A DNA stretch of 64,000 nucleotides from Ariolimax columbianus (Eukaryota; Mollusca; Gastropoda; Stylommatophora; Arionidae). Below the pieces are notes generated by a model that was given only the letters and a program-made list of their open reading frames with translations, was not told the DNA's origin and did no database searches. Numbering within the stretch: position 1 is the first letter of the stretch; each line of letters starts with the position of its first letter. This document shows positions 54,110-64,000 of the stretch, in pieces. The stretch lies in NCBI GenBank assembly GCA_036924085.1, contig JAVGWX010000002.1, forward strand, positions 50,742,172 to 50,806,171, read 5' to 3'. Position numbers and translations under genes: made by a program.

Positions 54110-54740
54110 TTATCTGATATAGTTTCTATATCGCGACTTATCGAGTCGAAGGCTTGGCTCTAAATGAAGGACGTCGGTCCAATAAGGTGGCCAGGAGAAC
54201 GTAAGAAGTGAGTGAAAAAGGGCCGGATAAGCCAATGGCGACCAAATACGGAAAAGGCAAAATAGTGATAAGAGGGGGGACAAAAAGATTTTGAAATAAG
54301 TCGGGGTGGGAGGAGTGAGACTGATATATGGGGGGGGGGGGGGAAGAGAAGGCAAATATATGGAGGCCAGTTGCTGGAGATAAAGGCTGTTCTCAAGGGC
54401 GAATTGATGACAATCGTCTGAGAAGCAAGAAACTAGGCCTGTGAGACTAACATCAGTCTTACCCCGGTGCTCAGGACCATTGAAGTAGCTGGCAATTGGG
54501 GAACCAGTGCGGTTACGGATATCATTGAGGTGTTGTCGGAAACGCTCACGCAGTTCCATACCAGTCTCCCCAATGTATGTCATACCACACTGGCGACAGA
54601 TCATAGCATATGTGTGGTTACGGGGAATATATGTGAATCCCTCTTTGATGAAGAGCTGTGCTTTGGGAAAACTCTTTTCGGGAGGAAAAGACTCATGGGG
54701 ACATAGCACACTCAAAATCAAGGCCCACAATATCAAAGAT
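54110..54740 (-). pseudogene. Penelope-like element, GIY-YIG endonuclease end
   Basis: The minus-strand open frame of 208 codons (54736-54110) has at residues 39-125: RNHTYAMICRQCGMTYIGET, GMELRERFRQHLNDIRNRTG, SPIASYFNGPEHRGKTDVSL, GLVSCFSDDCHQFALENSLY. This is the C-terminal GIY-YIG nuclease of Penelope-like retroelements, including the paired Cys (C47, C50), the YIG (54-56), Arg 63/65 and the Glu of ALEN. The nuclease nicks target DNA for PLE retrotransposition. The frame reads past this region into proline-rich sequence (PPPPPYISLTPPTP) that is probably 3' UTR, so the stop is displaced. The reverse transcriptase is not found upstream; the element is 5' truncated. Confidence 0.85.
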
Positions 54741-55164
54741 CATCAAACCTACTAGCTGTCCCACCACGCCAAGCTGGATAACATAGAACAGCGGGCCCAT
54801 GTCCCACTTCTACTAACTTCTATTAGTCTTGCTATATTAACATAAGTTAGCTTATGACAGTCAATCTACATGGACCTCCACGGTCACAGTTTAAACCTAC
54901 TAAAGCCATCGATAAATGGTACTTCAGTGCTAAAAATAGCAAGTATGTTCAAGGACACGGGACATTTCTTCTTAAGAAGAAATTGGCTAATACTGTGTAA
55001 GCAATTCAATATTTTGTTTTGATACGCATTGTTACGTAGAAATAAAAGTAAATGAGTGCCTAGTTTAAATTTGTAAACATATATTGCATGGCTGTAGTCC
55101 GACAATACTGACTGGTGAAGTGAAATTCTTGACTGACTGGTGAGCGATTCCAAAGATTGCCAAG

Positions 55165-55167
<3 letters not shown>
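54741..55167. other. No recognisable feature
   Basis: No RT motif of the PLE is identifiable. Confidence 0.4.

Positions 55168-55244
<77 letters not shown>
55168..55244. repeat. (TA)n microsatellite
   Basis: About 38 TA units, forming the 3' tail of the SINE at 55243-55515. Confidence 0.95.
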
Positions 55245-55247
<3 letters not shown>

Positions 55248-55515
55248 TGAAGTAAAGTAAAGTATCCCATAGCATTACTGCCGTAGGGGTGTGAGGTGTT
55301 AGCGATCTCACATTTCAAAGGCTCGGCTATTTGAGGGCGGTAGCCATCTCCTCTCCCTCGCCGCCGGACTTCCCGGACTGAACTGGTACCCATTTAAGGC
55401 TGGGTCGACCCGGGAGCCATTGCGGTCTGAAAAACATTACCGCCTCAACTGGAGAATGAACCCAGGACCACTCAGATGCGAAGCCAGTGCGCTAACCACT
55501 GCGCTACGCTACATA
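55243..55515 (-). mobile_element. tRNA-headed SINE (SINE-B), complete
   Basis: On the minus strand: tRNA-like head with A box TAGCGCAGTGGTTAG (complement of 55492-55506) and B box GGGTTCATTC (complement of 55454-55463), then GACCCAGCCTTAAATGGGTA CC (55384-55408), a body with GCTCGGCTATTTGAGGGCGG on the plus strand, and an end before the (TA)n tail. All parts of a tRNA-derived SINE are present: head, core, tail. The best preserved of the family. Confidence 0.8.
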
Positions 55516-55727
55516 ATTAATATACCAAATTAATATACCAAATTAAATTAAAAGATCATGTCTTGAAAAAGGAACATAAATATTTGTAAAATGATGGTTT
55601 GCAATTCGTACAGGCTGTAATAGTCATCAGTCTAACAGGATTGTTCGAGAACAATCATCGTGCAGTGGCTACTCCAAGAAACTCTGCCAAATAGATAAGG
55701 ATACCTGCAAGGGGGCAATATCGAAAT

Positions 55728-56945
55728 ATTGTTGCTGTATCATGTAACATGAATTGTTGATGGCTGCATGTCTTCTAATAGTGTTGTTGTATCATGTAAC
55801 ATGAATTGTTGATGACTGCATGTCTTCTAATAGTGTTGCTGTATCATGAAACATGAATTGTTGATGGCTGCATGTCTTCTAATAGTGTTGCTGTATCATG
55901 AAACATGAATTGTTGATGGCTGCATGTCTTCTAATATTGTTGCTGTATCATGAAACATGAATTGTTGATGACTGCATGTCTTCTAATATTGTTGCTGTAT
56001 CATGAAACATGAATTGTTGATGACTGCATGTCTTCTAATAGTGTTGCTGTATCATGTAACATGAATTGTTGATGGCTGCATGTCTTCTAATATTGTTGCT
56101 GTATCATGAAACATGAATTGTTGATGACTGCATGTCTTCTAATAGTGTTGCTGTATCATGTAACATGAATTGTTGATGGCTGCATGTCTTCTAATAGTGT
56201 TGTTGTATCATGTAACATGAATTGTTGATGGCTGCATGTCTTCTAATATTGTTGCTGTATCATGAAACATGAATTGTTGATGGCTGCATGTCTTCTAATA
56301 GTGTTGCTGTATCATGAAACATGAATTGTTGATGGCTGCATGTCTTCTAATATTGTTGCTGTATCATGAAACATGAATTGTTGATGACTGCATGTCTTCT
56401 AATATTGTTGCTGTATCATGAAACATGAATTGTTGATGACTGCATGTCTTCTAATAGTGTTGCTGTATCATGTAACATGAATTGTTGATGGCTGCATGTC
56501 TTCTAATAGTGTTGTTGTATCATGTAACATGAATTGTTGATGGCTGCATGTCTTCTAATATTGTTGCTGTATCATGAAACATGAATTGTTGATGACTGCA
56601 TGTCTTCTAATAGTGTTGCTGTATCATGTAACATGAATTGTTGATGGCTGCATGTCTTCTAATAGTGTTGCTGTATCATGTAACATGAATTGTTGATGGC
56701 TGCATGTCTTCTAATATTGTTGCTGTATCATGAAACATGAATTGTTGATGGCTGCATGTCTTCTAATAGTGTTGTTGTATCATGTAACATGAATTGTTGA
56801 TGGCTGCATGTCTTCTAATATTGTTGCTGTATCATGAAACATGAATTGTTGATGGCTGCATGTCTTCTAATAGTGTTGCGGAATCATGTAACATGAATTG
56901 TTGATGACTTCATGGCTTCTAATAATGTTGATGTATCATTTAACA
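55728..56945. repeat. 52-bp minisatellite
   Basis: About 23 copies of a 52-bp unit (tgttgctgtatcatgaaaca, tgaattgttgatggctgcat, gtcttctaatag). Variation is limited to a few positions (gtaaca/gaaaca, ggctgc/gactgc, atag/attg), and blocks repeat, showing recent homogenisation. Confidence 0.96.
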
Positions 56946-57430
56946 TGAAAAGGAGACGGTGTGGGCTAGTGATTACATGGCACGGATGCACTGGGCCGAC
57001 AGGCGCAAAATAAAAACCGCAGTTCACACCACCTTGGGGATTTGAGAAATAAGGCTAACGCAAATAAACAAAAAAAAATTTCACATGAATTATTGATGAC
57101 TGCGTGTCTTTTTAAAAGAGTTGCTTAATCATTTAAATACTTCAAATACAACATTTTTGTTGCAATTACTGTAAATGTTATTACATAACATCCATCAACA
57201 ATATTTTTTGTATTTTATGTTAAGCATATAAAATAAATTTCTTCCGATCAGTCGAACAAATATCCACCCCAAAAAAATAAAATAATGCTTTCATAACATA
57301 CTGGTATTTATGAGTCCCACACTAACATCATTATCTATCAACTTTGTTTCCGAGATACTCAAATTAGTCCCACTTTATTGACGGACTATTTGAGGACCAT
57401 TATATTCAAATGCCAATAACTGTTTTGTCA
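56946..57430. other. No gene; possible degraded tRNA-like SINE head
   Basis: gtgtgggctagtgattacat and ccgcagttcacacc at about 56959-57030 have loose A/B-box character but not enough to call. Confidence 0.35.
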
Positions 57431-57445
57431 TTAAATATTACATTT

Positions 57446-57802
57446 CTTCTTCTTGTTCGTTCGTTCTCAATCTCCCACTACCAAACCCCGAAAGGGCTTA
57501 AGTAGCAGAATGCAGTCCAGAGAACGGAATGCGTTGTGTCGTAGTTTACAGCTTGGCTGCGATATTTGTACCTTTCGTTCCAAACATCCGACTTCAACAA
57601 GCATTTTTTTGAGTACCGGGTTAGCATTCCCTCTTCGATCCCTTCTCCTTAGCCAGTCTGTCCTGCTGCAGCCTGATATCCAGGATCACCGCGTGGAGGT
57701 GTAGAAGGGTCTTGGCAGCTATGGTTCGCTGGCCCTGACGCTAGCAGTCAACTATGGGTCGATGACCACTGCAGCTCATGCGCTGCTCAGCATCTTGATC
57801 CC
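57446..57802 (-). mobile_element. SINE-A copy 8 (full length, perfect target duplication)
   Basis: Flanked by aaatattacattt at 57433-57445 and at 57803-57815, an exact 13-bp repeat. Tail on minus strand is GAACGAACAAGAAGAAG. Few differences to other copies. Confidence 0.92.
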
Positions 57803-57987
57803 AAATATTACATTTAAAACATTCTTTCAATCTTATCGAAAATAAATGTTTGAAAATGTGACATAGTGCAATTTATGCTAAGATGATTTTTGTTTCATTC
57901 TAAGTGCAATCCTTGTGATAAAACAAAGAGGATTGTTTTTTTGTGTGTTTTTTTCAAATTACATTATTCAATAACTGTATTATTGCA
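57803..57987. other. Short spacer
   Basis: No feature. Confidence 0.4.
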
Positions 57988-58356
57988 GTTTAGTTTAGTT
58001 TAGTTTAGTTTAGTCGAAGAATCAACGTCATTGCACACGGTTTAACCCATAAAGTGCTTTGTTTTCCATATTTTTGAAGAATATCAGCACAATGCACGAG
58101 CTCCGTAGCACAGGCGAGGATCCCGAAATAGATTAGGCACATTTTTAACATAATTTTAAATTAAGTCAACTCTTTTCGATTTCCAACTGCCGAATTTTAA
58201 CGTGCGCGACACTGACACGGACTTATGATCTCTACTACCCAGAGATCCAGGGATATACCAGAAAGTTCACGTGAAAAAATCTTGGCCTCCACCGTGAATT
58301 GAACCCGCCACCTCCAGCACCCGAAACCGACGTCTTACCGCGAGACCACTCACTCC
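57988..58356 (-). mobile_element. tRNA-headed SINE with (CTAAA)n tail
   Basis: On the minus strand: head with GAGTGGTCTCGCGGTAAG (complement of 58333-58350), B box GGGTTCAATTC (complement of 58296-58306), a 280-bp body and a tail of five CTAAA units (plus-strand agtttagtttagtttagttt at 57988-58013). A complete tRNA-derived SINE layout; the body differs from the 55243 copy, so it is a separate family. Confidence 0.75.
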
Positions 58357-59416
58357 CCATTTGCAGTAATTTATACTAGCCCCACAGTGATGTCATGTAT
58401 TTCTGTTGTAGAGTGTCTACTAGTTTCAATTGACAGCACAAAGCATGTATTAAATAGACACAATATAAAATAAAATAATCCATACCATTCCTGATCAGCT
58501 GATATGGAATAAAAGTAAAGGATATTGGAAAATAAAGTTAATCTATAGAAACTGAAACACAACGATATAGACTCATAATCTTACAGTAGCAGACTGATTA
58601 TTGCAATACGTTATTTCATTCTATGTTATTTACCAATCAGTTGAAATAGTAGGAGATTTCTTGGTTATAAAACTCAACAAACCATTTGCTTCTGTGTAGT
58701 TTCTGTCTCTTATACCTTATAAGTTTAGCACACTTGTTGTGTAAATAGTGAATTATTATGGAAATTTATGTGTATAAATTTTATAGCAATTCTTCATAAT
58801 GTTGTTGAAATTTCTGTCAAAATTCCTGTTAATTGATATATGAGTGACAATCTTTTTTTTTTTAGTCTCTCTAAATGCAATTTTAAAGTGTTGCATTGAA
58901 GTCAAATCAGAAATGTGTCAAAAACAAAAGTTCGCACATTTAAAAATATCATTTCAAATTTATTTACCACTTCGCGAGAGATAATGTTAAATTATGTTTA
59001 CTCCTTAATATATTTGACTTTCCAGTAAATGGAATTTTTGCACATAAAAATTTGAAATAAATAGTTAATCAAATGAAGTGCTCAGTGGTAGATCGCCGGT
59101 TCAAAACAATTTCCAACAATGGCTTACTTTCACATTGTCATCGACTGATTTCATGAACAAAAGGGGCAGACAACTGAATAAAAAAAAATGTTTATGTCAT
59201 TGTGTTGCTCTGACAAGTACGAAACTGGTAAGAGGTTTTTCTATCGAATGTCAAGTCAAATCTCCGCATTGCGGCGACCGCCAGTAACAATCGATCTTTA
59301 TTTCTGAGTCTTTAAAACTCTAACGATAGTTCATATTTTTTTTATTTCACTCGTTCACTGCTTTATTTAACAGAAGATTGCATGTTCTTGATTCTAGCTG
59401 TCTCCTTCATAACTTT
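58357..59416. other. No recognisable feature (1.06 kb)
   Basis: AT-rich; open frames (58371-58562 -, 59078-59287 +) without motif. No repeats seen. Confidence 0.5.
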
Positions 59417-59507
59417 TAGAGCAAGGTGATGTAAATGTAACTGGTTGTATACAGACTCTGCAGTGCCTTCTAAACCAGTATAAAGACGTTAAGTTAAGTT
59501 AAGTTAA
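59417..59507 (+). mobile_element. L2-like LINE 3' UTR fragment with (GTTAA)n tail
   Basis: agagcaaggtgatgtaaatg, taactggttgtatacagact, ctgcagtgccttctaaacca, gtataaagacgttaagttaa gttaagtt is the sense orientation of the tail seen at 14418, 32212 and 53122. Confidence 0.85.
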
Positions 59508-59734
59508 ACCCTCAGCAGCTTTGAAAAGCACCCTTGTTCAACTGAACCCTAAAATATCTGCTCTCTGATAGCTGTCACTGAACGATTACATATGTGATCA
59601 GGTGAATCGTGTCCATATGGTGTAGCACAGGTGAAAGATGTTGATGATTCATTTGTTTCATGATCTGTTGACCCGTTTCTTTGTGCCTTTCTCGTTTAAA
59701 TGAGGTTCAGTAAATGTCTAATATTGTCAAGGTT

Positions 59735-59830
59735 ACTTTAGTGGGTGGCAGATACAACAGGAGCACTGCCTCAATGAGAGCACTGCCTCAATGGGAGCAT
59801 TGCCTCAATGGGAGCGTGTCGTTAGACGAC
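59735..59830. repeat. 17-bp repeats, about four copies
   Basis: gagcactgcctcaatgg repeated with minor variants. Confidence 0.8.
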
Positions 59831-60205
59831 TATCATAGCTGTCCAACACATCTTTGGCTTACTTCAGTTTGGAGGCCATCTCCACTGTGAAAATCGTCTG
59901 CAATCTTCTTCAACGTCCTTTGCTGCTTACATTGATAGTACAATCAAAGGTAGACGAATGTGTGTCATGGGGAGGTCAAGCTAGACTCATGGCAACACAT
60001 GTTGTTGTGTCTTTGTTAGTCCGATTCTCCGTAAGGGTTTGTTTTTGTTTTGGTCAAACAGTTGGTAAATGCATATTATGGTTCTTATGTACACGTGAGC
60101 ATTTTAATAGACTTTTTTATTGGCTTTTTTTTTATTTAGCAATTATTATGTCACCTTTCTTGAAGACATTAGTTCCACATAGAGTTGAAAGGTTTTAATT
60201 GACTG
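59831..60205. other. Hydrophobic open frame of unknown nature
   Basis: 59854-60198 is open for 114 codons with no recognisable domain. Composition is AT-rich; a gene call is not supported. Confidence 0.3.
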
Positions 60206-60266
60206 ATTGATTGATTGATTGAATTAATGATTTTTTGATTGAATGATTGATTGATTGATCGAAACT
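60206..60266. repeat. (TTGA)n microsatellite
   Basis: tgattgattgattgattgaa and degenerate continuation. Confidence 0.85.
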
Positions 60267-60309
60267 GCTATCTACTGATGTTTTGATTTATATGATCGTC
60301 TGAGTAACT

Positions 60310-60550
60310 GAGTAGTAAAGGGCATGATTCTGTTCTCACTGTACAATGTTATGTGCTGAATTCCGGTTATCGATCCGTTGTTGTCGACTCTGTTGTAAAT
60401 TAGTACCTGGCCAACTGTTAAAGATGTAAAGGCAGTAAGGACAAGAATTGGACACCCCAGCTCATAAAAAGTTGAGGCCTAGCACAATGAAGAATGTTAA
60501 CACTTCATCCCCGACAGCAGTGTCTACTATGTAAGTTTACCTTGTCCTCT
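60310..60550 (+). mobile_element. tRNA-SINE (SINE-B)
   Basis: Weak tRNA-like head (ctgagtagtaaagggcatga ... ccggttatcgatccg), then ttagtacctggccaactg, gaattggacaccccagctca, taaaaagttgaggcctagca, caatgaagaatgttaacact and tcatccccgac. Same order as the 12450 copy. Confidence 0.6.
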
Positions 60551-60949
60551 AAAAAGATGGCCATGTCATCTGACCTGTCTGTCTAGCTGTTTATTAGATT
60601 CAGGTAGTCGCTCCCACAATACTTCTAGTATCATCATGTCTCTTCTTGTCTTTGCTGGCGACAATAAATACTCATATTAGAGTACTTTGACCTTTTCTTC
60701 ATAACTCTTAAATACAGGCCACAAAGAGGAATCCCAATTCCAACGAGATAAATGGGCTTAAGCAGCGTTTTGGCTACCTGGCATCAAACACATGTTATGT
60801 CTGATTGAATTCCATGATTTCATTTTGCAGGTTCCAGATCATCTGATCGTCTCATCATGTCTGTCCACTTATGTTATTAGACGCTGTTGGGAAATGCAAT
60901 CGCCCGTCGCGTCCCATCTGTGGGGAATGTTGTTACTTTCAATCCGTTA
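60551..60949. other. No recognisable feature
   Basis: No gene or repeat seen. Confidence 0.4.
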
Positions 60950-63292
60950 CTCTGTATAGATTATGAAATCCAGTGGTGGGGAACTAAGGATATTATTATA
61001 TCCAGTTGTGGAACTACAGAGATTATCCTATCCAGTGGAGGGGAATTACATAGATTATGATATCCAGTAGTGGGAAACTACGGAGAGTAGGATATCCCGT
61101 GGTGCTGAACTATACAGATTATGATATCCAGGTGTGTGGAACTACAGAGATTATGATATACGGGGTGCGGAACTACATAGAGTATGATATCCAGTGGCTG
61201 GGAACTACATAGATTATGATATCCGGGGGTGCGGAACTACATAGATTATCATACCCAGATGTGTGGAACTACAGAGATTATACATCCGAGTGTGTAGAGA
61301 TTACTATATTCAATGGTGGGGAACTACAGAGATTATGATACTCAGGGGTGTGGAACTACGGAGATTAAGAAATCCAGTGGTGGAACTACATAGATTGTGA
61401 AATCTAGTTGTGGAACTACAGAGATTAATATAACCGAGTATGTGGAACTACAGAGATTATAAATCCGGGTTTGTCGAACTGCAGAGATTATGATATCCCG
61501 GTGGGTAGAACTACAGATATTATGATATCTGGGTGTGTGGAACTACAGAGATTATAGATCTGGGTCTGCGGAACTACAGAGATTATGATATCCGGGTGTG
61601 TGGAACTACAGAGATTATAAATCTGGGTGTGCGGAACTATAGAGATTATGATATCCGGGTGTGTGGAACTACAGAGATTATTATATCCGGATGTATAGAG
61701 CTACAGAAATTATAATATCCAGGTGTGTGGAACTACAGACATTATGATATCCGGGTGTGTGGAACTACAGAGATTATAAATCCGGGTTTGTCGAACTGCG
61801 GAGATTATCATATCCGGGTGGGTAGAACTACAGATATTATGATATCTGGGTGTGTGGAACTACAGAGATTATAGATCTGGGTCTGCGGAACTACAGAGAT
61901 TATGATATCCGGGTGTGTGGAACTACAGAGATTATTATATCCGGATGTATAGAGCTACAGAAATTATAATATCCAGGTGTGTGGAACTACATAGATTAAA
62001 AATCCGAGTGTGTAGAACTACAGAGATTATTATATCCGGGTGTGTAGAGCTACAGAGATAAAAAATCAGGGTGTGTGGAACTACACAGATTCTAATTTCC
62101 GAAGGTGTGGAACTACAGAGACTATAATATCCGGGTGTGTGGAACTACATATATTATAATATCTGGGTGTGTGGAACTACAGTGATTATAATATATGGGT
62201 GTGAGAAACTACATAGATTTTAATATCCGGGTGTGTGGAACTACAGATTTAAAATCCGGGTGTGTCGAACTACAGATTAAAAATCCGGGTGTGTGGAACT
62301 AGAGATTATAATATCTGGGTGTGTGGAACTACAGGGATTATGCTATCCCGGTGTGTGGAACTAGAGAATAAAAATCCGGGTGTGAGGAACTTCAGAGATT
62401 ACAAATCCGGGTGTGTGGAACTAGAGATTATAATATCCGGGTGTGTGTAACTACAGAGATTATTATATCCGGGTGTGTGGAACTACAGAGATTTTAATAT
62501 CAGGATGTGTGGAGCTACAGAGATTATTATATTCCGGTGTGTGGAACTACAGAAATTATAATATCTGGGTGTGTGGAACTACAGAGATTTTAATTTTCGG
62601 GTGTCTGGAACTGCAGAGATAAAAAATATGGGTATGTGGAACTACAGATTCAAAATCTGGGTGTATGGAACTACAGAAATTATAATATCCGTGTGTGTGG
62701 AGCTACATAAATTATAATATCCGGGTGTGTAGAGCTACAGAGATTATAATATCCTGGAGTGTGGAACTACAGAGATTATGATATCCGGATGTGTAGAACT
62801 ACGGATATAAAAAATCCGGGTGCGTGGAACTACAGAGATTACAAATCTGGTTTTGTGGAAATACAGATTAAAAATCCGGGTGTGTGGAACTAGAGATTAT
62901 AATATCCTGGTGTGTGGAAGTACAGAGATTATTATATCCGGGTGTGTGGAATTACAGTGATTATAATATCCGGGTGTGTGGAACTACAAAGATTATAATA
63001 TCCGGGTGGGGTGGAACTGCAGATATTATTATATCCGGGTGTTTGGAACTACAGAGATTATGATATCCGGGTGTGTGGAACTACAGAGATTATAATATCT
63101 TGGTGTGTGGAACTACAGTGATTATAATATATGGGTGTGTGGAACTACAGAGATTATTATATTCGGGTGTGTGGAACTACAGAGATTATAATATCCGGGT
63201 GTGTGGAACTACAAAGATTATAATATCCGGGTGTGTGGAACTGCAGAGATTATGATATCCGGGTGTGTGGAACTACAAAGATTATAATGACC
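60950..63292. repeat. 32-bp minisatellite, 2.3 kb
   Basis: About 70 copies of a 32-bp unit (ggtgtgtggaactacagaga, ttataatatccg), strongly diverged at the left end (61.0-61.5 kb) and more uniform on the right. Larger blocks recur, for example 61455-61690 and 61762-61965 (tccgggtttgtcgaactg through gtatagagctacagaaatta). The high variation at the left edge fits age-graded expansion. Confidence 0.95.
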
Positions 63293-63669
63293 AGTGCTGT
63301 AGAAACATGATTTTGAGAACAGTAGATTAATACAACATAACACGCAAACCATCAAGCTGAACGTCAACATAAGTGCATCAGATGCAGATAATGGATGTGT
63401 ACATGTAATACAATTATTGCTAGTTTTAGCCATAGTTTGGGATGTTTTTGTTTCAACAGGGAATTACAGAGACGAAAATGTAAATTAGCATTGCGTGTGT
63501 CTAAATATATAGTTGCTTGTCAATATCGTATACACATAGCGTCACTTGTCTTTATTTGTTTTAACTAGTGCATTATATTCAATGGAAGACTTTACTCTTT
63601 CTGACCTTGCCATTCAGTTGAGAAATGTCGAGGATTTGTCATTTGGGTTATCCTCTTTATGAAAGCTTA
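63293..63669. other. No recognisable feature
   Basis: No gene seen. Confidence 0.4.
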
Positions 63670-63850
63670 TTTCTAATGTCATCATCTGTCACTCTATGTC
63701 TCCAGGCAACTATATCTCTAATGTCGTCATTTGTCACTTTATGTCTCCGGGTCACTGTATTTCTAATGTCATGATCTGTCACTCATCTCACCTGTGTTCT
63801 GTATTTGTAATGTCATTATATGTCACTCATCTCTTCGACATTTCTCAAAC
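63670..63850. repeat. Roughly 45-bp minisatellite, about four copies
   Basis: ctaatgtcatcatctgtcac, tctatgtctccaggcaacta and variants; last copies degenerate. Confidence 0.8.
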
Positions 63851-64000
63851 ATCTCATTTCAGACACTGAAGCTGTCCTATATTGTGCCCCAAATAAGCTC
63901 AATGTTAAATTACTTGACCGTTGCCTGAATTCAATTTTTCAAATTGAAACCAACTCCAGATAACATAGAGATCTGACATTGTGTACAAGATGTTGGCACC
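63851..64000. other. Window end, no feature
   Basis: 150 bp, nothing supported. Confidence 0.4.

Noticed and set aside
59854..60198. 114-codon hydrophobic frame
   Set aside because: AT-rich composition and no domain; could be chance.

Overview
What it is. This is a eukaryotic (animal) genomic window that contains almost no ordinary genes. The only host protein-coding signals I can support are one internal exon of a Ly6/uPAR (quiver-like) secreted or GPI-anchored protein at 10785-10946 (+) and a broken, intronless copy of ribosomal protein uS19/RPS15 at 16513-17062 (+). Nearly everything else is decayed transposable elements or tandem repeats. The retroelement mix (several non-LTR LINE lineages, a Penelope-like element, hAT of the ZBED5/GTF2IRD2 kind, a SETMAR-like mariner, tRNA-headed SINEs) and a recurring SINE-like motif (TTAGTCGCC.CTTACGACA) that I associate with molluscan genomes suggest a lophotrochozoan, most likely a gastropod mollusc. 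That assignment is inference (about 50 percent confident); no species can be named from the sequence alone.

Layout. 0-10 kb: LINE remnants, two copies of a 350-bp SINE (here SINE-A) and five minisatellites, ending with a 1-kb 28-bp array with higher-order structure. 10-17 kb: a 53-bp array running straight into the Ly6 exon, a LINE in the following intron, a tRNA-SINE, a piggyBac-like MITE, two LINE 3' ends, and the RPS15 pseudogene. 17-24.5 kb: three arrays, LINE ends, a full-length dead mariner, SINEs. 26.2-31.6 kb: a nested block of minus-strand LINE fragments, including a long I-superfamily copy with a recognisable RNase H domain. 32-39 kb: arrays, dominated by 2.8 kb of a 12-bp satellite, then another LINE. 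39-48 kb: two decayed hAT transposons. 48-64 kb: SINEs, a Penelope-like GIY-YIG remnant, L2-like LINE tails, and 52-bp and 32-bp arrays.

How the parts relate. At least 18 different minisatellites, most of them with a unit found at only one place, cover roughly a quarter of the window by summing intervals. Several abut or sit inside transposons. The clearest case is 44342-46940, where a 58-bp unit cut out of a hAT transposase reading frame has been amplified about 45 times in place, with transposase coding resuming in register on the far side. SINE-A is present eight times; five copies have 13-bp target-site duplications (perfect or with up to three mismatches), and one copy is inserted in the C-terminal coding part of the same hAT. 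Nothing here looks like an operon, CRISPR array or other prokaryotic system, and I see no intact transposase or reverse transcriptase.
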